Positions 32,375 to 41,757 of a stretch of DNA of 64,000 bases are shown piece by piece (the stretch's first letter is position 1; the number at the start of each line of letters is the position of its first letter). The stretch covers positions 12,618-76,617 of the forward strand of contig NZ_NVEC01000048.1 of NCBI RefSeq assembly GCF_002571225.1, in the 5' to 3' direction. The DNA comes from Bacillus sp. AFS059628. GTDB lineage: Bacteria; Bacillota; Bacilli; Bacillales; Bacillaceae_G. The notes beneath the pieces are model-generated. The model was not told the DNA's origin, ran no database searches, and saw nothing but the letters and a program-made list of their open reading frames with translations. The translations under genes and the position numbers were made by a program.

Positions 32375-32640
32375 CCTTTTCTTTTATGTAGGTAATGATA
32401 AGAACAATCCAAGAGAAAGCTCTAGTGGCAATACAAATCAAGCCTGTTCCTGAATCTTTTTTCTTTATTTGTTCAATAACAATGTAAAAGAGTAAGCTTT
32501 TAATAGAAATTGTGAAAGTAGTAGAAAGTTATGTTGACCTGTCAGTAAATGAATACTGCATATGATGTGGGCTAAAATAAGTAGTAGATGAAGCGTATTA
32601 TGAATTTTTCTTGCTGTTTTTTGTATAAGGATTATCTTCT
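32375..32640 (-). pseudogene. Frameshifted third DUF3953-like gene
   Basis: Two minus-strand frames join into one protein resembling the neighbouring paralogues. The first (KIHNTLHLLLILAHIICS, then LTGQHNFLLLSQF) ends at a stop at 32465-32467. The other frame then continues KSLLFYIVIEQIKKKDSGTG and ATRAFSWIVLI. The GN/GQ turn and the E-x-IK...SG loop align with paralogue 2. No start codon with a ribosome site remains, so this is a decayed copy. Confidence 0.6.
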
Positions 32641-32747
32641 GGTTTATTAACAGAATGTTTATAAGCGTAGCCTTTGTTAATCGTCATGACGGAGAGTACT
32701 AATATGACTAGTACGATGATAATACCGATAATTAATATTTTAAACAT
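32598..32747 (-). CDS. ytzI: YtzI-like small membrane protein
   Basis: A 49-residue protein with one long N-terminal transmembrane helix and the SVMTINKGYAYKHSVN motif characteristic of YtzI. GGAGGGATTTC precedes ATG 32747; longer readings upstream have no ribosome site. Position between luxS and ytkD agrees with B. subtilis gene order. Confidence 0.78.
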   Translation of the reverse strand: MFKILIIGIIIVLVILVLSVMTINKGYAYKHSVNKPEDNPYTKNSKKNS

Positions 32748-32830
32748 GAAATCCCTCCTTTTCTTTATTTTACATAATTTTGTAATTGATGAAAACAATA
32801 GAAATAAAAAGGATGAAAGAAGGGTGTTAC

Positions 32831-33148
32831 ATGGAGCAGAAAAAAACATACTATATATCAATAGGAAACGGTCAAATTTCACAAGTGAAGACGGCGGATA
32901 CTTATAATTTTGAGATTTCCGCAAGTGATGAGGAAATTACGGAGTTAAGAGAGTACTTTGATCAAGCATATGTAGAGGATTTAGGTTCATTTGTACGTTC
33001 TCACGTTCCATTTGTTGAGTATCATCACGATTCAAATAATGACCGATATGATGAACAACTACAAAAAGCATATAAAATGATTTACGATTTAGGAAATCAT
33101 GAGACGAAAGAATTAGTCGCGCAAATGGGAATAATCAATGGATTATAA
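32831..33148 (+). CDS. Hypothetical cytosolic protein
   Basis: A 105-residue soluble protein starting MEQKKTYYISIGNG. The middle is acidic and helical, with HVPFVEYHHDSNNDRYDEQL containing a possible metal-binding His pair. ATG 32831 follows AGAAGGGTG at good spacing. It is conserved in style with Bacillus housekeeping small proteins, but I cannot name the family. Confidence 0.7.
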   Translation: MEQKKTYYISIGNGQISQVKTADTYNFEISASDEEITELREYFDQAYVEDLGSFVRSHVPFVEYHHDSNNDRYDEQLQKAYKMIYDLGNHETKELVAQMGIINGL

Positions 33149-33232
33149 TTGGATAATATTATGCAGAAAAGCGAGAATATGCTACAATTTGTGGTAGGAA
33201 AAACTTGTAACCATCAATAGGGGAGTAATGGC

Positions 33233-33712
33233 ATGTACAAATTTAAAGATTATTACCACAACACTGTACAATTATCGTTTGAACGTTATCCATTTTCTCC
33301 TGAGCCAAAGCATGTTTGGGTTGTATGCCGGTACGGGGATCAATGGTTATTAACGCATCATTTACGTCGCGGTCTTGAATTTCCAGGTGGTAAAGTAGAA
33401 CTAGGGGAAACACCGGAAGAAGCGGCAGTTCGAGAGGTTCATGAAGAAACCGGCGGCATAGTTTCTGATTTAACTTACTTAGGACAATATAAAGTATCTG
33501 GAAAAGACAAAATAATCATTAAAAACATTTATTTTGCAACAATTAGTGCAGTAGAACAACATACGCATTACGAAGAAACGAAAGGATCTGTTTTATTAAC
33601 AGACATTCCTGACAACATTAAAACGGATAGAAAATTTAGCTTTATAATGCGCGACGATGTATTGGCGCGTACGATGAAACATATAGAAGAAATCGGCTGT
33701 TTTACGAAGTAA
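33233..33712 (+). CDS. ytkD: Nudix nucleoside triphosphatase YtkD
   Basis: A 159-residue Nudix hydrolase. The Nudix box is visible as G-x5-E-x7-REVHEETGG (about residues 46-70). YtkD of B. subtilis hydrolyses canonical and oxidised purine nucleoside triphosphates and limits mutation. Position upstream of pckA-side genes is conserved. Shine-Dalgarno AGGGGAG. Confidence 0.9.
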   Translation: MYKFKDYYHNTVQLSFERYPFSPEPKHVWVVCRYGDQWLLTHHLRRGLEFPGGKVELGETPEEAAVREVHEETGGIVSDLTYLGQYKVSGKDKIIIKNIYFATISAVEQHTHYEETKGSVLLTDIPDNIKTDRKFSFIMRDDVLARTMKHIEEIGCFTK

Positions 33713-33775
33713 AGTGGCCGGTTTCTTTTTTTGTGTCTAAATGTAAAGATATATTTACATTTTAGGAGGGGGAAG

Positions 33776-34315
33776 ATGGATAAAAGAGCAGAAACGACTG
33801 TTACTATTTCGATGGTTAAGTTAAATATCTATTCATTACTTATAATATTTGCGTTGGCGTTTGGAATTGGTTATTTGCATATATTTCTTTCAGGCGGGGT
33901 TCAATTTGACTTTACATTGCCCGTTATGTTTCTTTTGATTATTGGAATGATTGTTCTTGTTTGTATTCATGAAGCGATACATCTAATAGGATTTCGTTAT
34001 ATCGGAGGTGTTCCATGGAGTGAACTAAAATGGGGCGTCAATTGGAAGTTAGGTGTTGCATATGCGCATTCTAAACAGGCGATTACAGTAAAGCAAATGA
34101 AGAAAGTGTTAATGCTGCCGTTTTTACCAACTGGCATTTTGCCAATTGTATTAGGATTAGCTATGAATCTGGAGCCACTCTCATTTTTAGGAATTCTACT
34201 AACAGCAGATTGTATCGGTGATATAGCCCTATATCGAAAAGTTTCAAACTTTCCAGATGCTGCGCTAGTGAAAGATCATCCGAGTAAACCGCAGTTTACA
34301 GTATATGAATCATAA
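33776..34315 (+). CDS. DUF3267 membrane protein (putative zincin)
   Basis: About 179 residues with four hydrophobic segments. The second ends in VCIHEAIHLIGF, an HExxH-like site (HEAIH) that marks the DUF3267 putative metallopeptidases. AGGAGGGGGAAG precedes ATG 33776; an in-frame ATG at 33731 has no ribosome site. Activity not proven for the family. Confidence 0.8.
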   Translation: MDKRAETTVTISMVKLNIYSLLIIFALAFGIGYLHIFLSGGVQFDFTLPVMFLLIIGMIVLVCIHEAIHLIGFRYIGGVPWSELKWGVNWKLGVAYAHSKQAITVKQMKKVLMLPFLPTGILPIVLGLAMNLEPLSFLGILLTADCIGDIALYRKVSNFPDAALVKDHPSKPQFTVYES

Positions 34316-34321
34316 GGGAAG

Positions 34322-34352
34322 AGGAGGCGTTCGGGAAACGAAACCTCCTTTT
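34322..34352. terminator. Hairpin between convergent genes
   Basis: AGGAGGCGTT and AACGAAACCTCCT pair imperfectly and are followed by T residues. Confidence 0.6.
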
Positions 34353-34353
34353 A

Positions 34354-35028
34354 CTATTGTCTTGTTTGTATGTCTACATCTAAAAACGAAAGCACCTCCA
34401 ATAAATCATCCACCACACGTAAATGATTAAAGTCACCCCAAAATGAATCTCTCTTCCACACACCAAGAATCCCTACTCGTTCACAACCAAGCACATCGTT
34501 TTCAGGATGATCTCCAACATAAAGACATTCTGTGGCCTTAACATCTAGCTTTTGTAAAGCTCGTTCGAAAATCTCGGGATGTGGTTTCTTAATTCCTTCC
34601 GCTTCGGAAACGAGAATTATATTTGTATACGTATGTATGTTTAGTGCGCGGAGATTGTTCATTTGAAAGTCAGTAAAGCCGTTTGTGATAATACCAATTT
34701 TCATATTTTGTTGTGTTAAATGCTGAAGTAATTCATGCATGTTTTGGAAAGGAATACAATGATGTTGAAAGTTAGTAATGTAGTCGTTCAAAAGTCGCTC
34801 TGGCGTTAAAGTAGTAATGTTGTATTCGGAAAGGAGAGTAGCATATACTTTGTCTTTCCACGTATAGCCATTATTATCGAGCTCAAGAAACCGAGAACAA
34901 TACTCGGATTTTTCTATGTTCATTAAGTGAGAGGTAAAGCGATTATATTGATCAGGAATAAATTGTTCTAGAGATTGGCGCCGATCTAATAGTGTTCCAT
35001 CTAAGTCGAATAAGACTGCTCGAATCAT
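34354..35028 (-). CDS. HAD-superfamily hydrolase
   Basis: A 224-residue HAD subfamily IA phosphatase. Motif I DLDGTLLD (residues 8-15), motif II IITNGF, motif III Lys in KKPHPEIF, and motif IV GDHPENDV are all present with a helical cap at about 15-95. Substrate is unknown; YjjG- or PhnX-like nucleotidase or sugar-phosphate phosphatase are options. Confidence 0.88.
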   Translation of the reverse strand: MIRAVLFDLDGTLLDRRQSLEQFIPDQYNRFTSHLMNIEKSEYCSRFLELDNNGYTWKDKVYATLLSEYNITTLTPERLLNDYITNFQHHCIPFQNMHELLQHLTQQNMKIGIITNGFTDFQMNNLRALNIHTYTNIILVSEAEGIKKPHPEIFERALQKLDVKATECLYVGDHPENDVLGCERVGILGVWKRDSFWGDFNHLRVVDDLLEVLSFLDVDIQTRQ

Positions 35029-35121
35029 GAGAAACCTCCTTACAGTTTTTATAATTAATTATCGCATATTCGTTAAAAAATGATTATGATATTTTTGTAG
35101 AATGGAATAATGGAGGATTGT

Positions 35122-36237
35122 ATGAAGAGACTGTATGGTAAGTTAGTAGGGGTTATCGTCGCAATGGGTTTAATGGCAGGGTGCGATAGTTCTATGAAGA
35201 GTGTGAAAGAAAAAGAAATTTGTAAAACAGAAGAAGAATGCGTGGAAATAGGAGATAAGAAACTTCAAAAAGTATATGAAAAAATAGATGGATTATCTGA
35301 GCTTGAAGCAGTAGAAGATTATGATATAGAAGAGCAGGAAAGTGCGGATATGAAAGAGGCAGAGCAGAAAAAAGAAGATGATGATGAAAATTATTTCTTT
35401 TTAGCTTCTTATTATATTGATGGTGATGAAATTGTAGATCCTTATTTTGAAAAAATAGAACGGAAACGTTTAAATAAAGTATTCGCTGAAGATAAAGAAG
35501 CGAAGGAAGAGGTGCTACAGCAACGTCAAGATAGAGAGTATCATAAAGATCTATGGGATATGTACCGCACTCTCATCCCAGCTACATATCGCGGGAATAT
35601 AACAGAATTTGATTTAATAACGGATGGTTATGACGGTGTTGTTGCCCACGTTATGCCGAGTATGGAGAATCCAAAAGATTGGGTTCTTAGCTTAGATACG
35701 CTTGATTCTGCGGTAAATATCGATGAAGTGATGAAAACATTAATTCATGAGACGGCTCACGTGTTGACGCTAGGACATAAGCAAATACCAGTGGATGAAA
35801 AGTATGTAAAGGATTTTGAAGAAGATAAAGATATTTCAAAGTACAGAAATAAATGTGAAACTCTTTTCTTACAAGAGGGATGTGCGAAAGAAAAATCTTA
35901 TATTAATCAATTTTATAACTCTTTTTGGAAACCAATTGAGCAGGAGTGGACAGAAAAGAAAGTAGAAGAAAGCGAAGAGACTCAAATTGAATTTTTTAAA
36001 GAAAAGCATGATGAATTTGTATCACAGTATGGAACGACAAATGTAGCGGAAGATATTGCAGATACGTTTACAGCATTTATTTTACAAGATTCAAAAAAGG
36101 TGAAAGAAGGATCGGAGTTAAAGTATAAAAAGATTGCGTTCTTCTATCAGTTCCCTGAGCTTGTCAAAATGAGAGCGGAAGTGTTATCGGGATTATATGA
36201 TGTTTCGAAAACGATAGAACAACATAGTGGAAACTAA
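35122..36237 (+). CDS. Lipoprotein with HExxH metallopeptidase motif
   Basis: A 371-residue predicted lipoprotein (lipobox MAGC, cysteine near residue 20) with a very acidic N-terminal region. The zinc motif is HETAH at residues 209-213, followed by VLTLGH. The later EDIADTFTAFIL may supply a third ligand. An extracytoplasmic peptidase role is inferred. ATG 35122 follows GGAGGATTGT. The substrate is unknown. Confidence 0.78.
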   Translation: MKRLYGKLVGVIVAMGLMAGCDSSMKSVKEKEICKTEEECVEIGDKKLQKVYEKIDGLSELEAVEDYDIEEQESADMKEAEQKKEDDDENYFFLASYYIDGDEIVDPYFEKIERKRLNKVFAEDKEAKEEVLQQRQDREYHKDLWDMYRTLIPATYRGNITEFDLITDGYDGVVAHVMPSMENPKDWVLSLDTLDSAVNIDEVMKTLIHETAHVLTLGHKQIPVDEKYVKDFEEDKDISKYRNKCETLFLQEGCAKEKSYINQFYNSFWKPIEQEWTEKKVEESEETQIEFFKEKHDEFVSQYGTTNVAEDIADTFTAFILQDSKKVKEGSELKYKKIAFFYQFPELVKMRAEVLSGLYDVSKTIEQHSGN

Positions 36238-36261
36238 TGCGAACTATATATTGTGGCTAGG

Positions 36262-36297
36262 AAAACGTAAAGAAATTTAGTCCTTTGCGTTTTTTAT
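36262..36297 (+). terminator. Terminator after the metallopeptidase gene
   Basis: AAAACGTAAAG and CTTTGCGTTTT form a stem with one G-U pair, followed by a T run. Confidence 0.75.
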
Positions 36298-36450
36298 GTT
36301 GGTGAAATTGAAAATTCTGTATTTTTATAAAAAGAAGAAGGAACTGAAGCTTTAAAAGAGAATTAGTATAAAAATGTCACAATTTAGACACAATTATAAT
36401 GCGCATATTGTAGGGACTAAAAGTTTACTCTCGAGGAGGTAATGAAACGT

Positions 36451-36678
36451 ATGAAAACGATTCTTGCGGTTGCTGGTCTCATTTGGGTAATGTCTCACGG
36501 TTTTCCGATTTTTGAAGGGGAGCAAATTCGTAGTGCATTAAATAAAAAGTATGATGATTATCATGTAATAGATCGAAAAGAAAATGTCGTTACAGTACGT
36601 GTGAAAGATTGTTTCCATACAGTTACAGTTGCGAATGGCAACGTTACAAATGAAACAAAGATGTGTGATAAAAGGTAA
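36451..36678 (+). CDS. Small secreted or anchored protein
   Basis: About 75 residues with an N-terminal signal-like helix (residues 1-18) and a short beta-type domain with two cysteines (KDCFH and MCDK) that could form a disulfide. The GGAGG at 36435-36439 is too close to ATG 36442, so ATG 36451 is chosen. Family unknown. Confidence 0.6.
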   Translation: MKTILAVAGLIWVMSHGFPIFEGEQIRSALNKKYDDYHVIDRKENVVTVRVKDCFHTVTVANGNVTNETKMCDKR

Positions 36679-36680
36679 AG

Positions 36681-36725
36681 AAAGAAGCTGACTATAGTCT
36701 ATCACCCTAAGTCAGCTTCTTTTTC
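36681..36725. terminator. Bidirectional terminator
   Basis: AAAGAAGCTGACT (36681-36693) pairs with AGTCAGCTTCTTT (36710-36722). It ends both the small secreted gene and the ytl operon. Confidence 0.85.
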
Positions 36726-37518
36726 GTTTTCCAATTAGAAGTTTTTCAAATGCCTCAACAAACACATACATAAGTGTTGCGAGGACGCAGGTGAGTAGTA
36801 CGCTTAGTAAGACGAGTGTGAAATTAAATACTTGGAATCCGTAGCTAATTAAGTAGCCAAGACCTTGCTTGGAGACGAGAAGTTCGCCGAATATAACACC
36901 GACCCAAGCTAATCCAACGTTCACTTTTAACGTTGAAATAATGGCTGGGAAGGATGCAGGGAGAACGACTTGCTTATAACATTGCCATTTATTTGCGCCA
37001 AATGTGTCCATCACTTTTATATAGTTAGAATCGACTTCTTGAAATGCGCTGTAAATAACGAGAATGGTAATGATGATGGAAATGATTACTCCCATCGCAA
37101 TCGACGAAGAAATATTTGGGCCGAAGATTACAATGATAATCGGACCAAGTGCCACTTTTGGCATGGCGTTTAGGACGACGAGATAGGGATCGAGTACGCG
37201 GGCGAGAAGTGGGATCCACCAAAGGAAAGTAGCGATAATAGCGCCGAGTACTGTTCCAAGAATGAAGCCTACTCCAGTTTCAAGTAATGTCGTCCATATG
37301 TGAACCCAAAGTGAACCGTCAATCCATTTACTAAGGAAGAGATCCCAAATGCTTGAAGGAGAGCTAAAGAGTAAAGGATCAATCCACTCTTTTTTGCTAG
37401 CTATCTCCCATAGTGCAAAGAAAAGAATGAGTAGTAAAAGCTGTAGTGAGCGTGCTAACCATGCGCGTTTCCGTTCTTTCTTCCGAAACTGTTCATGTAG
37501 TTGTTTTATGTTATCCAA
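36712..37518 (-). CDS. ytlD: ABC transporter permease YtlD (SsuC/TauC-like)
   Basis: About 268 residues with six helices and the EAA loop segment ([26 protein letters not shown]). Permease of a nitrate/sulfonate/thiamine-precursor-type importer. TTG 37518 is the likely start (overlapping the ATPase stop, with AAGGAG upstream); an in-frame ATG at 37566 would overlap the ATPase gene by 56 bp. Third gene of the operon. Confidence 0.85.
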   Translation of the reverse strand: MDNIKQLHEQFRKKERKRAWLARSLQLLLLILFFALWEIASKKEWIDPLLFSSPSSIWDLFLSKWIDGSLWVHIWTTLLETGVGFILGTVLGAIIATFLWWIPLLARVLDPYLVVLNAMPKVALGPIIIVIFGPNISSSIAMGVIISIIITILVIYSAFQEVDSNYIKVMDTFGANKWQCYKQVVLPASFPAIISTLKVNVGLAWVGVIFGELLVSKQGLGYLISYGFQVFNFTLVLLSVLLTCVLATLMYVFVEAFEKLLIGKRKRS

Positions 37519-38275
37519 GGCGCTCCAACTCCTTCCATATATCTTGGAAGAGAGATGGGAAGTCATGGTGGTGACGTGATTCTAACGGTGATAAGGAGCG
37601 GATTCTTTCTGGGACGATAAATGTTTTTGCAATTTTTCCAGGGTTTGCTTGTAGTAAATAAATACGATCACTCATCGCAATTGCTTCTTCAATATCATGT
37701 GTCACGAGTAGTGACGTTTTCTTATATTTGCGTAGTAAGCTGAAAACGAGATCTTCTAGTTTCAATTTCGTTTGATAATCGAGCGCCGAGAATGGTTCAT
37801 CTAGCAATAAAATTTTCGGATCGGTCGCTAACGTTCGAACGAGAGCGGCACGTTGACGCATACCGCCGGACAGTTCACGAGGGTATTGATCCTCTACATC
37901 ATGTAGGCCGACTTGCTTTAAAAGTTGTAAAGTATGTTCTTTCGTCTGTTCATTGTAAATTTTTCGGGTGTGAAGTCCAAGCATAATATTTTCTTCAATT
38001 GTTTTCCAAGGGAACAAGTAATCTTGCTGCAACATATATCCCATGGATGAAGTTTTCGTTGTAATGGGCTCACCATCTAAAAAGACGATACCTTCAATTG
38101 GATCAAGTAGCCCAGCAATAATGGAGAGAAGTGTCGTTTTGCCGCAGCCACTTGGACCGAGTATAGAAATGAATTCGCCTTCTTCCACTTGTAAGCTCAT
38201 ATCTTCGAGAATCAGTTTGGCATTCTCTTTTGCGAAAAAGCAGTGAGAAACGTTACGTATTTGTAAAAAGCTCAT
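37511..38275 (-). CDS. ytlC: ABC transporter ATP-binding protein YtlC
   Basis: A 254-residue ATPase with Walker [10 protein letters not shown] (about residues 40-48), Q-loop [10 protein letters not shown], signature [10 protein letters not shown], Walker [12 protein letters not shown] and H-loop VTHD. It energises the YtlACD importer. It lies between the binding-protein and permease genes on the minus strand. Confidence 0.92.
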   Translation of the reverse strand: MSFLQIRNVSHCFFAKENAKLILEDMSLQVEEGEFISILGPSGCGKTTLLSIIAGLLDPIEGIVFLDGEPITTKTSSMGYMLQQDYLFPWKTIEENIMLGLHTRKIYNEQTKEHTLQLLKQVGLHDVEDQYPRELSGGMRQRAALVRTLATDPKILLLDEPFSALDYQTKLKLEDLVFSLLRKYKKTSLLVTHDIEEAIAMSDRIYLLQANPGKIAKTFIVPERIRSLSPLESRHHHDFPSLFQDIWKELERLG

Positions 38276-38286
38276 ACACTTCGCCT

Positions 38287-39294
38287 CTATTTCTTAATAA
38301 CGCTTTCGGCAATTTTTGTATTGACGAGCGCTTCATGTGGAACTTCTTTTTGTAATTCGCCAGCTCCTCTCATTATCGTTTGGAGCTGTTTCCATTCTTC
38401 CGCATCTAATAGCGGATTTGTTGCATAAGAGTGTTGTTTTTTATACCGTTCAATTACTTTTATTGTAATGTCCTTTGACGTGTCTTTAAATAACGGAGAA
38501 ACGGCATCAGCAATCTCTTCTGGACTATGAGTATCAACCCATTGTTGCGCTTTATAGAGAGCACGTGTGAATTTTTCAGCAGCAGCTTTATCTTTCTTTA
38601 AGAAACTTTCTTTTGCCATGAACGTTGTATACGGAACAGTACCAGATTCATTTCCGAATGAAGCGACAATATATCCTTTACCTTCTTTTTCGAATATACT
38701 TGCAGTCGGTTCAAAGAGCTGTACAAATTCCCCTGTACCAGATGCGTAGGCATTTGCAATGTTAGCAAATTCGATGTTTTGAATTAAGTTTGTGTCTTTG
38801 TGAGGATCAATGCCATTTTTCTTTAAAACGTATTCTCCAACCATTTGTGGCATACCGCCTTTACGCTGTCCTAAAAACGTAACACCCTTTATGTCATTCC
38901 AATTAAAAGAGTCTAATTTTTTACGCGAAACTAAAAATGTTCCATCTGTTTGTGTAAGTTGTGCGAAGTTAATGATAGGATCTTTCGCGCCTTGTTGATG
39001 AACATAAATGGACGTTTCAGAACCGACGAGAGCGATATCAATCCCGCCAGATAATAGGGCAGTCATCGTTTTATCTCCGCCAGCTGTTGTTTGGAGGTCA
39101 ACATTTAATCCTTCATCTTTAAAAAATCCTTTCTCAATCCCAACATATAACGGGGCATAGAAGAGAGAGTGGGTAACTTCGCCGACTCGAACATTTTGAG
39201 TTTGTTCTTTTGTACCTTCTTTTTTACTACTGCAAGCAGTAAATGTGAAAACTGCTAGTAACATGATACAAAAAACAGCTATTAATTTTTTCAC
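38287..39294 (-). CDS. ytlA: ABC transporter substrate-binding lipoprotein YtlA
   Basis: About 335 residues: signal peptide with lipobox FTACS, then an NMT1/SsuA-like periplasmic-binding fold (VGEVTHSLFYAPLYVGIEKGFFKDEGL). The family takes aliphatic sulfonates, taurine, nitrate or thiamine pyrimidines; the ligand is not evident and no THI or S-box leader is visible. GTG 39294 follows AGGAGGTG, so the long upstream reading is discarded. Confidence 0.87.
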   Translation of the reverse strand: MKKLIAVFCIMLLAVFTFTACSSKKEGTKEQTQNVRVGEVTHSLFYAPLYVGIEKGFFKDEGLNVDLQTTAGGDKTMTALLSGGIDIALVGSETSIYVHQQGAKDPIINFAQLTQTDGTFLVSRKKLDSFNWNDIKGVTFLGQRKGGMPQMVGEYVLKKNGIDPHKDTNLIQNIEFANIANAYASGTGEFVQLFEPTASIFEKEGKGYIVASFGNESGTVPYTTFMAKESFLKKDKAAAEKFTRALYKAQQWVDTHSPEEIADAVSPLFKDTSKDITIKVIERYKKQHSYATNPLLDAEEWKQLQTIMRGAGELQKEVPHEALVNTKIAESVIKK

Positions 39295-39414
39295 TATATA
39301 ACACCTCCTAGAAGTCACTCTACAAGCATGATATGTAGGTAAGTGCCCATATGTGAGTGTAGATAGCAGGAATTTTTTTGGTGATAAAGAAGTACAAATA
39401 TAAGGGGTGATAAA

Positions 39415-39711
39415 ATGAAGTACGAATATGATGATAGCGTACATTTACATCTTGATTATTTCGGAACAGAATGCGATATGGAATCGATTGCTTATAAGCG
39501 GAAGAATGAAGACGTGTGGGATGTGTATTTTAATTTTGGAGCATATGGTCTTCAGAAAGATGAGATCGAGACAGGTAAATTTATGGATGAATATGCTGGC
39601 CATTACGTTTTTTCTGTACATGCTCGTGATCTTAGCTGGGAATTTGGAAGTGCCCAGTTTGAAGAGTGGGTTTTGAAAAATCGGATAGTAGAAAAAACGC
39701 TACAAAAATAG
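39415..39711 (+). CDS. Hypothetical 98-residue protein
   Basis: A soluble acidic protein rich in aromatic residues (YFNFGAYGLQKDEI). AAGGGGTGATAAA precedes the ATG. It is followed 10 bp later by a small membrane-protein gene and is probably co-transcribed with it. I do not recognise the family. Confidence 0.65.
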   Translation: MKYEYDDSVHLHLDYFGTECDMESIAYKRKNEDVWDVYFNFGAYGLQKDEIETGKFMDEYAGHYVFSVHARDLSWEFGSAQFEEWVLKNRIVEKTLQK

Positions 39712-39721
39712 GAGGAATTTT

Positions 39722-39952
39722 GTGATTGGATTTCTCATTTTATTATTTATTTTTGTGGCCGGATTTCTTATCATGCAAATGCTTATTTACCGATTTGCAA
39801 AGAAAAACATCCATAAATATACAAAAATAAAATGGTTTCATATGTGGCTACATATGAATATGAAAAAAAGCCCGAGATTAGATTTTTTTGATTTTGTAAT
39901 TATAGTACTCGTATGTATCGTTTGGAAAATATGGCTGCTTCCTTTTATATAA
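39722..39952 (+). CDS. Small membrane protein with two helices
   Basis: A 76-residue protein with an N-terminal and a C-terminal transmembrane helix separated by a basic loop rich in Lys, His and Trp. GTG start is preceded by AGGAGGAATTTT. Probably an operon with the preceding gene. Function unknown. Confidence 0.65.
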   Translation: MIGFLILLFIFVAGFLIMQMLIYRFAKKNIHKYTKIKWFHMWLHMNMKKSPRLDFFDFVIIVLVCIVWKIWLLPFI

Positions 39953-39987
39953 TACACCTACTAATGATTTTTTCTTTTATCATAAAA

Positions 39988-40028
39988 TAACGAAAAGAAC
40001 CTGTCTTGTGGCAGGGTCTTTTCGTTAT
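39988..40028 (+). terminator. Terminator after the small two-gene operon
   Basis: ATAACGAAAAGAACCTG pairs with CAGGGTCTTTTCGTTAT (one bulge). The right arm runs into the YwbE remnant. Confidence 0.75.
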
Positions 40029-40031
40029 AGT

Positions 40032-40178
40032 AATAGTTGTAAAAAACTTGCATTTATAAGTAAAACAGTGAGTGGTGTTGTGAAAGATATTTTGACAAAT
40101 ACAGAAACACATACATACGGAATTAAAGTGCGATTACAGAATGGACAAATTGGCCGTGTGCAAAGTGTGGGGGAATAA
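40032..40178 (+). pseudogene. Truncated YwbE-family gene remnant
   Basis: The frame ending at 40176-40178 reads VSGVVKDILTNTETH then YGIKVRLQNGQIGRVQS, the C-terminal half of the small YwbE family. The family's N-terminal part (roughly residues 1-25, before the G-V-V-K-D-I motif) is missing, replaced by unrelated sequence directly after the previous terminator. No start codon with a ribosome site is seen, so it is a 5'-deleted remnant. Confidence 0.7.
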
Positions 40179-40217
40179 GAAAGAGGTCGTCCAACGGTGG
40201 ACGACCTCTTTCTTATT
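40174..40217. terminator. Very strong 20-bp inverted repeat
   Basis: Perfect 20-bp arms (40174-40193 and 40198-40217) with an ACGG loop, rich in purines on one arm. It can end the ywbE-remnant transcript and the minus-strand glycosyltransferase gene, whose stop overlaps it. Confidence 0.85.
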
Positions 40218-41469
40218 ATGCTTGGTTCGTGCGGAAGAATGGAAGCTTCTGCACAATGTGAATTAATCCGTATGCAAGAATTAAGCACATAAGAGGATTA
40301 ATGAAAAATCCATAGCGATTAATTGCTAAGAATAAGTTTGAGAAGATAATGTAAATAATAGAACTTGCTACTAGCATCATAACGCGTTTATGTTTAAATG
40401 AATTTAGCATGAAGCAGAAGCTGCTCAAGAATGTACCGATGATAAACACTCTATGACATAGTTGCATAAAGTTGTGAATACGGTATTGGTCTACAGCAGG
40501 AGCTGTTTTGAATAATTCAATTGTTTTACCGACAGTGAACCAAGAGAACCAATAAGTGAAGTCCGTCTTAAAGCCGTTCTTGATTAATTCTTTTGCGTAT
40601 GCACCTTTGTCATCTAAGCCTTTAGCTCTCATTTCATTTACTATATTTTCATATCCAATTTTATTAAATGGATCTGCACCGGCAATTAGTGGATCTGCAC
40701 CTTGGGTTGAGAATAAAATAAATTGGTTGAGTGCTAAGTAGTTACGAACCACCCATGCGCCAATAATAAAGAAAGGTCCGATAAACCATAACAATCCGAT
40801 TCGAATGGAGTCTTTAAATCCATATGTAAATAACACGACAAGAACAGGAATGAGCATCATTGGAGCTGGATTTGGACGGAACATAAGTAAAATTGAAACG
40901 ACAATTCCAAACCATATATGGAATTTCACCTTATTGTATTTCCATGCGAGAACAAATACATATACACATAACGCTAATAAAAATATGGATGGAACTTCTG
41001 TTAGCAATGTACGGAAGTATGTGTAGTTACTTGGATAAATAGCATATAAAATACTTGCAACAATTCCATAAATGTTTTTTTCGAACAATTCTTTTCCTAT
41101 TAAGAATACTAATAGCACTGTACATAGATTCATGATCATGTTAATAACAGTTGCTACGTAATAGTAAGGAATTGATGTAATATCAGAAATAATCATAGCG
41201 CCAGCTAATAGTAATGGCTGACCTGGTGTGATATATGCATTTTTCCCTGGAACTTCACTAGGTTCCAAATACACATAACCAAATACACCATGTTTTAATA
41301 GTTGTTCAGCTGTTAACGAATAGTTAAAGGCATCATTTGCACCATATGTTACTTTGACTAACTCTCCATCTAATCCTGGCTGTTTTACTAAACAAAAAAC
41401 GTGCAACAGGAAAGAAAGCGCCAAAATTGCATATACCGCTTTAGGCAAACTCTTAAACTTAGTAAGCAA
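40216..41469 (-). CDS. GT39-like membrane glycosyltransferase
   Basis: About 417 residues with ten or more membrane helices. An early acidic motif (GANDAFNYSLTAEQLL) sits in the first extracellular loop, as in GT-C enzymes of the PMT/ArnT type that use polyprenyl-phosphate sugars. TTG 41469 is preceded by AAAGGAG with 10-base spacing; the longer reading starting at 41613 lacks one. Acceptor is unknown. It is divergent from the LtaS-like gene. Confidence 0.75.
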   Translation of the reverse strand: MLTKFKSLPKAVYAILALSFLLHVFCLVKQPGLDGELVKVTYGANDAFNYSLTAEQLLKHGVFGYVYLEPSEVPGKNAYITPGQPLLLAGAMIISDITSIPYYYVATVINMIMNLCTVLLVFLIGKELFEKNIYGIVASILYAIYPSNYTYFRTLLTEVPSIFLLALCVYVFVLAWKYNKVKFHIWFGIVVSILLMFRPNPAPMMLIPVLVVLFTYGFKDSIRIGLLWFIGPFFIIGAWVVRNYLALNQFILFSTQGADPLIAGADPFNKIGYENIVNEMRAKGLDDKGAYAKELIKNGFKTDFTYWFSWFTVGKTIELFKTAPAVDQYRIHNFMQLCHRVFIIGTFLSSFCFMLNSFKHKRVMMLVASSIIYIIFSNLFLAINRYGFFINPLMCLILAYGLIHIVQKLPFFRTNQA

Positions 41470-41757
41470 AAATGAGCAACTCCTTTTTATTAATTCTTTC
41501 GTATTTTTATGTGAAATCTTTAATAGTATTAAGGATTTCCAAAACATAGTTATTATATCATAAAGTGGAATGCTGAAATTAAGTTTTTCAAGAATGAATA
41601 ATTTGTATGACAAATATAACTGTTGATTATAGGAATATTAAGACAATACATTTACAATAGAAGCAATTATGCAGACGAAATATGTAATATATGTTATTTT
41701 AATAGAAATAGTTTTTTCGATGCGGGGGAAATTAAGACGTAGAAACGAGGGAATAAA

